Made by a program: the position numbers and the translations under genes
Shown here: piece by piece, positions 1-5,619 of the stretch
Layout: the number at the start of each line of letters is the position of its first letter
Position numbering within the stretch: the first letter of the stretch is position 1
NCBI GenBank assembly: GCA_038248655.1
Contig: JBBRXG010000134.1
Coordinates: forward strand, 1 to 6,638
Direction of reading: 5' to 3'
Length of the DNA stretch: 6,638 nt
DNA from: DATBLE01 sp038248655
GTDB lineage: Bacteria; Actinomycetota; Thermoleophilia; Gaiellales; Gaiellaceae
Notes under the pieces: model-generated
What the model saw: only the letters and a program-made list of their open reading frames with translations
Databases searched by the model: none
What the model was told of the DNA's origin: nothing

Positions 1-832
1 CGCGCGCTCGGAAGGTGCGCATGCTGACAACGGCGACGGGCTGCCGTTTGTCGGTCACCGTCAGCGTGCCGGCGACTCCGTCGAGCCGAAGGCGCACGCC
101 GGAGAGATCGGCGCCGGCGAGCATGTCGAGGTCGACGCAGCGTGCGCGTCGGCTGCTGGTGTCGAGGGCGTGCACGAACGGCGTCGTGCCCGCGCCGTCG
201 TACAGGGTGTACGCCCACCGACCGTTCGCGCTGCTTACACGGGTGAGCGGCGCTCCCCGCATCTTCGCTCCGGACTCGCGCGGGTCGCTGACCGCGGTTT
301 GGCGAGGAGGCGCCCGGCGCGTAGGTCGTAGGCGCGCACGAGGTATCTGGTCGGATCGCTCGGGTTGACGTACTGGATCAGGTAGAGCAGCGAGCCACGA
401 GGCGAAATCGCGTCGAAGCTGAAATCGCCGCGCAGCCGTATGACCGTGCGGGGGCGCAGTCGTTCTGCATCGACGACCATCAGCGGTGTCCGGTCGCGGG
501 GGAAGCCGACGCGGGGTTGGATCAGGACCAGCGTCCGCCCGTCGGCCGACAGCCCGCCCGCCGATCCGTCGTAGGCGACGGCGGGGATGGTGAACCTCCC
601 CGGCACGAGCCTCGAGGCGACTACGCGGCCTCCGGCGGGGTTCACTCGAGCCACGACCGTGCTCGACCCGGCGGGGAGCGTCACGTATCTGGCGTCCCCG
701 GACCGGGTTGCGATACCAATCCCACCCACGTCGATGCCGAGCACGGGGAGTCCGTCGGCCCGGGCCACCCGAGGCTCCGATGCTCGCCGCCAGCAGTGTT
801 GCGGCTGTCACGGAGAGACTCGCTCGTTTCAT
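1..832 (-). pseudogene. Secreted beta-propeller-like protein, split by two frameshifts, 3' end beyond window
   Basis: The reading starts at an ATG at 832-830 with a GAAGG ribosome site six bases upstream. The first 21 residues (MKRASLSVTAATLLAASIGAS) form a typical Sec signal peptide. The frame then changes at a G run (768-770). Removing one G joins it to VARADGLPVLGIDVGG, which supplies an ARA/D signal-peptidase site. The second frame runs to a stop at 235, but a coherent protein continues in a third frame from about 298 (TAVSDPRESGAKMRG, then ANGRWAYTLYDG and FVHALDT) to the window edge. Adding one A to the A run at 298-300 restores it. The body has propeller-like strands (GGLSADGRTLVLI, FDAISPRGSLLYLIQY, RAYDLRAGRLL). 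No premature stop occurs in the repaired reading, so the gene is either newly broken or miscalled in two homopolymers. It diverges from the sigma factor gene. I recall similar conserved actinobacterial proteins but know no defined function. Confidence 0.75.
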
Positions 833-838
833 CGTTGG

Positions 839-843
839 CCTTC
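839..843 (-). promoter_or_regulatory. Ribosome binding site GAAGG for the 832 start
   Basis: GAAGG lies six bases before the ATG at 832-830. It decides the start of the broken secreted propeller gene: the GTG at 768, which opens the longest single frame, would give a protein without a signal peptide. Confidence 0.6.
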
Positions 844-885
844 GATCGGTAGCGGACTACCGGAGTACGGAGGCGCGGCCGGCAG

Positions 886-920
886 AGGTCCCCACCCGGG
901 ACCTGCCGGCCTGCCGCCGG
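886..920. promoter_or_regulatory. Two adjacent inverted repeats in the divergent intergenic region
   Basis: AGGTCCC (886-892) and GGGACCT (898-904) are perfect arms around CACCC. One base later CCGGC (906-910) and GCCGG (916-920) are perfect arms around CTGCC. Both lie between the divergently read secreted propeller gene and the sigma factor gene. They could be operator sites or hairpins in the sigma leader. I saw no convincing -35/-10 pair here. TATATG at 964-969 is the only AT-rich box and sits at the very start of the sigma frame. Confidence 0.35.
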
Positions 921-966
921 AGTAGTCAGGGAGGATGCTGGACTCCTTCCGGTCGCCCGCTCGTAT

Positions 967-1503
967 ATGGCTTCGGGGATGCATGTGTACGGTCGCGAGG
1001 AGCGCCTCTGGGTGCGCGGCGCTCAGGCCGGGTCGGCCTCTGCGCTGGAGGCTCTTTACCGCGCCCACTGGACGCGCGCCTACCGTGCCGCTTACCTGGT
1101 CGTCCACGACGCCGCGGCGGCCGAGGACATCGCCCAGGAAGCGTTTCTGGCCGCGGTCCGCTCGCTCGATCGGTTCGACCGCAGGCGTCCGTTCGGGCCG
1201 TGGCTGCACCGGATCGTCGTCAACCGCGCAATCGACTGGGCTCGCGTACGAACGCTGCGGGCCGAGATCGAGCTCGCGGACGTGCCCGCGCCGGATCCAG
1301 AGCCTCCGGGCGAGTTGCCGACCCTGGTTCGGGCGCTCGTCCGGCTTCCGCCGGAGCAGCGGGCGGTGATCGTGCTGCGACACCTGCTCGAGTACACGCC
1401 AGGGGAGATCGCCGAGGTACTCGACCTCCCGCGCGGGACCGTGAACTCGCGGCTTCGCCGCGGCCTCGACGCGCTCGCCGCCGAGCTCGAGGACGAACGA
1501 TGA
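967..1503 (+). CDS. ECF-type RNA polymerase sigma factor
   Basis: This is a sigma-70 family factor of the short extracytoplasmic-function type, which directs RNA polymerase to a small set of promoters. It has 178 residues, normal for ECF factors. Region 2 covers about residues 27-96: the AAEDIAQEAFLAAVRSLDRF helix contacts core polymerase, and FGPWLHRIVVNRAIDWAR corresponds to the -10 recognition part. Region 4 covers about 119-170, with LPPEQR and the helix-turn-helix YTPGEIAEVLDLPRGTVNSR that would read the -35 element. The start is uncertain. ATG 967 has no ribosome site, ATG 979 is in frame, and GTG 985 has GGGGA at 975-979 and may be the true start, costing only six residues. The stop overlaps the next start as ATGA at 1500-1503, so the two are translationally coupled. 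The partner is probably its regulator. The sigma subclass and target promoters cannot be told from the sequence. Confidence 0.93.
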   Translation: MASGMHVYGREERLWVRGAQAGSASALEALYRAHWTRAYRAAYLVVHDAAAAEDIAQEAFLAAVRSLDRFDRRRPFGPWLHRIVVNRAIDWARVRTLRAEIELADVPAPDPEPPGELPTLVRALVRLPPEQRAVIVLRHLLEYTPGEIAEVLDLPRGTVNSRLRRGLDALAAELEDER

Positions 1504-2648
1504 GCGAGGACCGGCTGAGGAAGCTGCTCGTGGAGCTGCGGGCGCCCGACGAGGAGCGGGCACGAGAGCGAAGCTGGCGGATCGTCCATGCCGCCTTCGC
1601 CGAGCGCCACCCGCTCGGGCGGCGACGGTCGATGCTGCGCCCGGCCGCGGCTCTGGTGGCGCTCGCCGCGGTCGCCGCTGCGCTCGCCAGCCCGCCGGGT
1701 CGCGCGGTGCTCGACTCGGTGCGAAAGGCGGTCGGAGTCGAGCATTCGAAGGCGGCGCTCTTCTCGCTCCCGACGCGGGGCCGAGTCCTTGCCACGTCCA
1801 TGACAGGCTCCTGGGTCGTCGCACCCGACGGCGCGACGCGGCTGCTCGGCCCGTTCGACGACGCCTCCTGGTCGCCGTTCGGCCGCTTCGTCGTCGCCTC
1901 CCGCGCAAACGAGCTCGTCGCTCTCACCCCCGACGGCACGATCCGCTGGAAGCTCGCTCGCCCCGACGTCCGTTTCCCGCGCTGGGGCGGCACCCGCACC
2001 GACACGCGGATCGCCTACCTGACCGGCGGCCGCCTGCACGTCGTCGCCGGGGACGGAACCGGCGACATCGACGCCGGTCGCCTGCCCGCCGCCGATCCCG
2101 TCGCACCCGCCTGGCAGCCCGGCGCCGCCCACGTCCTCGCCTACGCAACCGCTCGCGGCCGGGTCTCCGTCTACGACCCCGACAGGGGCATGTTGCTCTG
2201 GCGGTCGGCGCCCTATCCGCACCCTCGAGAGCTCCTGTGGACGCCGGACGGCAAGCGCCTGCTGCTCGTCACGCGCGACCGGCTCGTCCTGTTCGCGGCG
2301 GACCGGTCGACACCGGTAGCGGTCCGATTCGTCCAGGGCGTGATCGACGCCGCGTTTGCTCCGGACGGCGGTCGGGTCGCGCTCCTGCGTCGCGACGAGC
2401 TGCTCCTCCTCGGCGCCGACCGCCTGCGCGGCCGGCCCGAGCGTGCGTTCGCGGGCGCCGGCCCCTTCGACGCCGTCGCCTGGTCGCCCGACGGGCGCTG
2501 GCTGCTCGTCGCCTGGCCAGAGGCGGACCAGTGGGTGTTCGTCGGCGCAACGGGCAGGCACCGCCTCGAAGCCGTCTCGAACATCTCTCGCCAGTTCGAG
2601 GGCGGCTTTCCCGCGCTCGAGGGCTGGTGCTGCGCTACCCGCCCGTGA
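1500..2648 (+). CDS. Membrane-anchored beta-propeller protein, probable anti-sigma factor
   Basis: The protein has 382 residues. The start is fixed by the ATGA overlap with the sigma gene and by GAGG at 1489-1492, seven bases upstream. Residues 1-45 are charged and presumably cytoplasmic, including ERSWRIVHAAFAER. Residues about 46-64 (MLRPAAALVALAAVAAALA) form one membrane segment after an RRR stretch, so the rest should face outward. Residues about 90-376 have beta-propeller-like blades: WSPFGRFVVASRANELVALTPDG, WGGTRTDTRIAYL, LLWTPDGKRLLLV, VAWSPDGRWLLVAW. Gene order and topology fit an anti-sigma factor that holds the sigma factor at the membrane and senses an outside signal, but the cytoplasmic part lacks the HxxxCxxC zinc motif of classical anti-sigma domains. 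I recall similar sigma-adjacent proteins in Thermoleophilia. The propeller topology is well supported; the anti-sigma role is inference. The coding end overlaps the convergent gene by 14 bases. Confidence 0.85.
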   Translation: MSEDRLRKLLVELRAPDEERARERSWRIVHAAFAERHPLGRRRSMLRPAAALVALAAVAAALASPPGRAVLDSVRKAVGVEHSKAALFSLPTRGRVLATSMTGSWVVAPDGATRLLGPFDDASWSPFGRFVVASRANELVALTPDGTIRWKLARPDVRFPRWGGTRTDTRIAYLTGGRLHVVAGDGTGDIDAGRLPAADPVAPAWQPGAAHVLAYATARGRVSVYDPDRGMLLWRSAPYPHPRELLWTPDGKRLLLVTRDRLVLFAADRSTPVAVRFVQGVIDAAFAPDGGRVALLRRDELLLLGADRLRGRPERAFAGAGPFDAVAWSPDGRWLLVAWPEADQWVFVGATGRHRLEAVSNISRQFEGGFPALEGWCCATRP

Positions 2649-3591
2649 CCAGGCAGGCGTCGTGCGAAGAGCGGGCAACCTCGATCTGACGAATCAGGCG
2701 ACCGCGCCCGTCGAGGACGCAGAGGTCGCCGTGGCCGAGCGAAGGGGTCAGGACCCAGCCCGACGCCTGCTGCACGTTGTACGAGCCGACCGGCACCGGG
2801 GTGCTCACGCCGGGACGGCCGTCGAAGCGGTGGACGCGCAGCGTCCCGCTCCAGCCGCTCGTCACGTACGCCGACTCGTCGGAGAAGGTGACGTGCTGCG
2901 GCGGCCAGTCGCCGGACGGCCGCCCCAGGAGTCGGGCGCCGCGAACGTCGTAGACCGCGAGCTCGAAGCGGTTGCCCGAGCTGACCCAGAGGTGGCGGGC
3001 ATCCGGGGCGAAGCCGACGTCGTGGGCGAGAAACGGCGGCCGGAAGCGGCGCACCGGCCGCGGAAGTCCGACCTTCGAGACATCGACGAGCACGACCTCC
3101 TCGGCCTTGGAGCCGAGCGCGACCGCGAGCGTCCGGCCGGCCCGGTCGATCGTCACGTGCCGCGCCAAGGGCCCGACCCGGGTGCGGCCGAGCACGCGGC
3201 CCCGCACCACGTCGAGCGCAACGACCTCGCCCCGCTCCGCATCGGTGACGAACGCGTACCGCCCGCCGGGATGGGCCGCCGTGTAGCGAGGCTCGCCGAA
3301 CCCGCGCAGGACGTGCGTGATCGACAGGTGCCGTCCGTCGACGATGCTGACCGCTCCGAGATCCGAGTGCGCCACGACCGCTCGAGCGCCGACCGCCTCG
3401 ATGCTGCGCGGGTACGGCAGCGTCTCGACGTACCGCAGAATCCGTCCCCGCTCGACGTCGACCGCGACGAGGCGCGACTCCAGATCGGCGGTCACCAACG
3501 CGACCGCGGGCCGGCGCCCCGCGTGCGCCCTGGCCGCGCCCATCCCGAGCGCGAGCCCGGCAGCACCGATGACGAACTCGCGCCGGTCCAC
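2635..3591 (-). CDS. Tat-exported YncE-like beta-propeller protein
   Basis: Starting from GTG 3591 this is a 318-residue protein. It opens with a twin-arginine signal (DRREFVIGAAGLALGMGAA) and an AHA cleavage site near residue 24, so it should be exported folded. The rest has propeller repeats of the YncE/YVTN type: LVAVDVERGRILRYVETLPYPRSIE, YTAAHPGGRYAFVTDAERGEVVALDVVRGRVL, LWVSSGNRFELAVYDVRGARLLG, AYVTSGWSGTLRVHRFDG. Such folds bind partners or ligands, and the family has no single reaction. An in-frame TTG at 3630 would add 13 residues, but it has no ribosome site and lies beside the terminator hairpin. GTG 3591 is preceded by purine-rich AAAAGAAAGA and puts the RR pair at residues 3-4. 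The 3' end overlaps that of the membrane propeller gene by 14 bases. The gene is probably transcribed alone, since a hairpin separates it from the upstream gene. I recognise the fold, not a specific function. Confidence 0.88.
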   Translation of the reverse strand: MDRREFVIGAAGLALGMGAARAHAGRRPAVALVTADLESRLVAVDVERGRILRYVETLPYPRSIEAVGARAVVAHSDLGAVSIVDGRHLSITHVLRGFGEPRYTAAHPGGRYAFVTDAERGEVVALDVVRGRVLGRTRVGPLARHVTIDRAGRTLAVALGSKAEEVVLVDVSKVGLPRPVRRFRPPFLAHDVGFAPDARHLWVSSGNRFELAVYDVRGARLLGRPSGDWPPQHVTFSDESAYVTSGWSGTLRVHRFDGRPGVSTPVPVGSYNVQQASGWVLTPSLGHGDLCVLDGRGRLIRQIEVARSSHDACLVTGG

Positions 3592-3633
3592 TCTTTCTTT
3601 TACGGTCGGCGAGGGTTTCCGGGTCCGCAAGGT

Positions 3634-3671
3634 GCGCGGCGGCCGCCCGGGAAACGGGCTGGCCGCCGCGC
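3634..3671 (-). terminator. GC-rich hairpin terminator after the Ig-repeat gene
   Basis: GCGCGGCGGCC (3634-3644) pairs perfectly with GGCCGCCGCGC (3661-3671). Inside, CCCG (3646-3649) pairs with CGGG (3655-3658) around GGAAA, giving a long stem with a small internal bulge. It begins eight bases after the stop at 3680-3682. No T run follows, which is usual for hairpin terminators in high-GC actinobacteria. It would separate the Ig-repeat gene from the YncE-like gene. Confidence 0.65.
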
Positions 3672-3679
3672 GTGTGGGT

Positions 3680-5113
3680 TCAGCCGTTCAGGTTGACGCG
3701 CACCGAGAAGAGTCGGCGGGTGGAGATGCCGCCCAGCACGCTCTCGCCCGGCTTGCGCGCCCGCACGAAGAGCGCGATCAACCCCTGCTTCGAGCTGACC
3801 GGAAAGCCGCGCAGCATCCGGAAGCGGAGCTTCGCCCAGCCGTTTGCGTCCGTCCGTTGCTCGGCCGGGATCGTCAACTGGTTGAAGGGAACCGCCGTCG
3901 CGTAGACGAGCGCGCCCTGCACCGAACGCCCGCCGCACGCCGACACGTGGTAGCGAATGAGCAACTCCCGCGTGCGGCGGTGCACGACCGACAGATTCGT
4001 CTTCTGACGGTCGATCAGGAGCCGGGCGGGCGGCCCGATGCCCGAGACGGTCACGGTGCCTCTGCCGCCCGGGCAGCCGGCGGCAGGGGGCGGCGGAGGC
4101 GGGGCCGCCCCGGCGATCACCCGGGTCGGCGCGGACGTCGCCGGGGTCGCGCCGGCGGCGTTTGTCGCCGTGACGCGAGCGCGGATCGTGTGTCCGACCG
4201 ATGCGGGCAGGACCCGCCAGGTCCGCCCCACCGCTCCCGTGATCGCGATGCAGGCGCCGCCGTTCCGGTCGCAGCGAAGCCACCGATACAGGTAGCCGGT
4301 CGGTGACTCCGCCCAGTTCCCCACACTCATGGTCAGCACCCGGCCGACGGCCGGGGTTCCCGAGATCGTCGGCGCGGACTGGTTGCGCGGCGGTTTGCCG
4401 GCGGCGGCGATGACCGCGGTCGGCACCGAGGTGGCGAAGACGTAGCTGCTGCTGCCATGCTTCGCTCCGACCTTGAACCGGAGGGTCTTGCCGACATCGG
4501 CCGAGGTCAGGACGTAGGTGGTGTGGCCGGCCGCTCCGTCGATGTTGGAGCAGCTGTTCCCGTTCCGGTCGCAGCGGAGCCAGAAGAGGTTGTAGTCCGT
4601 CGGACTCCCGCTCCAGTTGCCTCTGTCGCCGGTCAACGTCTGGCCCTGTCGCGGCGTCCCCGAGATCTTCGGCGGAGACGTGTTCTGCGGCTGTTGGGAA
4701 GTACTCGCGGTGACGACATCGGTCGGATCCGACGACACCGTGACACTGCCGTCCGTGTTCTTCGCCTCGACCCTGAACCGGATCGTGTGGGCGACGTCGC
4801 CCGAGGTCAGCGTGTACGTCGTGTTGCGGGCACCGCTGATCTTCGAGCAGTCGTTCCCGTTCTTGTCGCAGCGAAGCCAGTTGTAGTCGTAGCTGGTCGG
4901 GTTGCCGCTCCAGTTCCCCCGGTCGCCGGTCAGCACCTGGCCCGGTCGGGCCGTGCCCGTGATCGTCGGCTGCTTCGTGTTCTTCGGCCTCGTCGTGCTC
5001 GCTGCAGCGCCGGCGCCCGCGAGAACGCCGAGACCGACGACGAGGGCAAGCGTCGTGACGGTACCGATGGCCGCTCCGCAGAGCGTCCACCGCTTCGTGA
5101 TGGAACGAGGCAT
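3680..5113 (-). CDS. Exported protein with three Ig-like repeats and a distinct C-terminal domain
   Basis: The start is ATG 5113, with AAGGAG at 5119-5124 five bases upstream; the frame stays open for 22 more codons with no better site. The protein has 477 residues. Residues 12-36 form a signal peptide or membrane anchor after RSITKRW. Three repeats follow at about 48-136, 147-236 and 247-335. Each opens with a TITGTARPGQ-like strand, then GNW (W68, W168, W267), a Y.Y.WLRCD..G..C segment with two cysteines eight residues apart, and ends in R.RV.A.N. A run of six prolines (338-343) leads to a C-terminal domain (347-477) with Cys347 and Cys393 and strands such as ARLLIDRQKTNLSVVHRRTRELLIRY. I know the repeat from secreted Thermoleophilia proteins, where it probably acts as a surface or spacer module. 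I do not recognise the C-terminal domain. No enzyme motif is visible. Function unknown; adhesion or wall association is a guess. Confidence 0.9.
   Translation of the reverse strand: MPRSITKRWTLCGAAIGTVTTLALVVGLGVLAGAGAAASTTRPKNTKQPTITGTARPGQVLTGDRGNWSGNPTSYDYNWLRCDKNGNDCSKISGARNTTYTLTSGDVAHTIRFRVEAKNTDGSVTVSSDPTDVVTASTSQQPQNTSPPKISGTPRQGQTLTGDRGNWSGSPTDYNLFWLRCDRNGNSCSNIDGAAGHTTYVLTSADVGKTLRFKVGAKHGSSSYVFATSVPTAVIAAAGKPPRNQSAPTISGTPAVGRVLTMSVGNWAESPTGYLYRWLRCDRNGGACIAITGAVGRTWRVLPASVGHTIRARVTATNAAGATPATSAPTRVIAGAAPPPPPPAAGCPGGRGTVTVSGIGPPARLLIDRQKTNLSVVHRRTRELLIRYHVSACGGRSVQGALVYATAVPFNQLTIPAEQRTDANGWAKLRFRMLRGFPVSSKQGLIALFVRARKPGESVLGGISTRRLFSVRVNLNG
4109..4375 (-). repeat. Ig-like repeat 3 (residues 247-335)
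   Basis: Third copy of the about 100-residue Ig-like unit. Its core at 4261-4282 differs from the corresponding 22 bases of copy 2 (4561-4582) at one position, exactly 300 bases away. Confidence 0.75.
4406..4675 (-). repeat. Ig-like repeat 2 (residues 147-236)
   Basis: Second copy of the unit, with GNW at 166-168 and the cysteine pair at 181 and 188. It keeps DRGNWSGSPT almost as in copy 1 (DRGNWSGNPT), so copies 1 and 2 are closest at the N-terminal half of the unit. Confidence 0.75.
4706..4972 (-). repeat. Ig-like repeat 1 (residues 48-136)
   Basis: First copy of the unit, directly after the signal segment. GNW is at 66-68 and the cysteine pair at 82 and 89. Its core starting at 4858 lies 297 bases (99 codons) from that of copy 2. 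Confidence 0.75.
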
Positions 5114-5118
5114 CGTCA

Positions 5119-5124
5119 CTCCTT
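5119..5124 (-). promoter_or_regulatory. Ribosome binding site AAGGAG for the Ig-repeat gene
   Basis: AAGGAG is followed by TGACG and the ATG at 5113-5111. It fixes the start of the Ig-repeat gene at the methionine just before the signal peptide. A TATTCT box about ten bases further upstream could be a -10 element, but no good -35 accompanies it. Confidence 0.75.
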
Positions 5125-5219
5125 CGTCTCGAGAATAAAGTGGGTCGAAAGGACCGCACGGGCGGCCGTGGCGAGCCAAGTAGCGCCGATGATTGCTGCG
5201 CGTCTCTATGTCCGTTGCT

Positions 5220-5252
5220 GGCCTTCCTCAGGTTCTAACGCCAGGCAAGGCC
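5220..5252 (-). terminator. Possible terminator hairpin downstream of tRNA-Val
   Basis: GGCCTT (5220-5225) and AAGGCC (5247-5252) are perfect arms, extended inward by CCT/AGG with one bulged base. It lies 17 bases after the tRNA 3' end, in transcript direction. No T run follows. It is weaker than the hairpin at 3634-3671 and could be chance in GC-rich DNA. Confidence 0.35.
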
Positions 5253-5269
5253 GTCGAGATACTCCCGAA

Positions 5270-5341
5270 TGGGCGCGGCTGGGATCGAACCAGCGACCTC
5301 CCGCGTGTGAAGCGGGCGCTCTCCCGCTGAGCTACGCGCCC
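5270..5341 (-). tRNA. tRNA-Val (anticodon CAC)
   Basis: The 72-base transcript folds into a complete cloverleaf. The acceptor arms are GGGCGCG and CGCGCCC with discriminator A (5270). The D arm is GCTC/GAGC. The anticodon stem is CCCGC/GCGGG around loop TTCACAC, giving anticodon CAC, which reads the valine codon GTG. The variable loop is AGGTC, and the T arm is GCTGG/CCAGC around TTCGATC. No 3' CCA is encoded (TTC follows), so it must be added by the CCA-adding enzyme. The GTG codon is heavily used in DNA this rich in GC. The gene stands alone, with no other tRNA in the window. Confidence 0.96.
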
Positions 5342-5353
5342 GGGACGGCACGC

Positions 5354-5359
5354 ATTCTA
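5354..5359 (-). promoter_or_regulatory. Probable -10 box TAGAAT of tRNA-Val
   Basis: TAGAAT lies 12 bases before the first base of the tRNA, the distance expected for a start point a few bases ahead of the mature 5' end. It matches TATAAT at five of six positions in an otherwise GC-rich stretch. No good -35 hexamer is found 16-18 bases further upstream. Confidence 0.45.
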
Positions 5360-5584
5360 GCCCCCTCACCGCGCGGCCTGGTCTGGCTGTCCCGCGTCAC
5401 ATGGCGGCGCGAGCCGTGCGACGCCGACGCGGTAGTCGAGCCGGGGGCGGCGGCGCTGCGCCAGGATGCACTGAGTGCTGCACGATCCGCGCCATCTGCT
5501 GCTGGCCGGTCCCGTTCGGATGGGCGGCCCCGTTCTTGTTCCCTTGCAGCTTCTTCGAGCCGCAGGCCCGTGCTAGCCTAAGTT

Positions 5585-5600
5585 GTACGAGTTCACGTAC
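5585..5600. promoter_or_regulatory. Candidate operator of the toxin-antitoxin module
   Basis: GTACG (5585-5589) and CGTAC (5596-5600) form an inverted repeat around AGTTCA. The two palindromic GTAC cores are exactly 12 bp apart centre to centre, on the same face of the helix. It sits eight bases before the ribosome site of the antitoxin and just after a TAGCCT box (5575-5580) that might be the -10. From memory, E. coli YefM binds two palindromes with TGTACA cores at 12-bp spacing; here the first core reads TGTACG. Binding by the local antitoxin is inference. Confidence 0.45.
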
Positions 5601-5607
5601 CACTCTC

Positions 5608-5613
5608 AGGAGG
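5608..5613 (+). promoter_or_regulatory. Ribosome binding site AGGAGG of the antitoxin
   Basis: A full-consensus AGGAGG six bases before the ATG at 5620. It is the strongest ribosome site in the window. It fixes the antitoxin start although the frame is open further upstream, and it fits the need to make antitoxin in excess over toxin. Confidence 0.8.
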
Positions 5614-5619
5614 TCATCG

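Noticed and set aside
708..1499. Upstream extension of the membrane propeller frame back to 708
   Set aside because: It is an Arg/Pro/Gly-rich shadow of the sigma factor gene. The ATG at 1500 has a ribosome site and the ATGA coupling.
1092..2678. 528-codon open frame on the minus strand
   Set aside because: Long antisense frames are normal opposite GC-rich genes. Its composition is low-complexity, and the plus strand there encodes a clear sigma factor and a propeller protein.
3317..4306. 329-codon plus-strand frame over the YncE-like and Ig-repeat genes
   Set aside because: It is Arg/Ala-rich, has no domain motifs, and crosses the terminator hairpin between two real minus-strand genes.
4457..5581. 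Open frame on the plus strand containing LGSNQRPPACEAGALPLSYAP
   Set aside because: This peptide is the translation of the antisense strand of tRNA-Val, a well-known false protein in databases. The rest lies antisense to the Ig-repeat gene.
5397..5619. Open frames between the tRNA and the antitoxin on both strands
   Set aside because: No ribosome site or recognisable domain belongs to them. Apart from the tRNA promoter, the operator and a short palindrome (GCACT G AGTGC, 5468-5478), I see nothing in this stretch.
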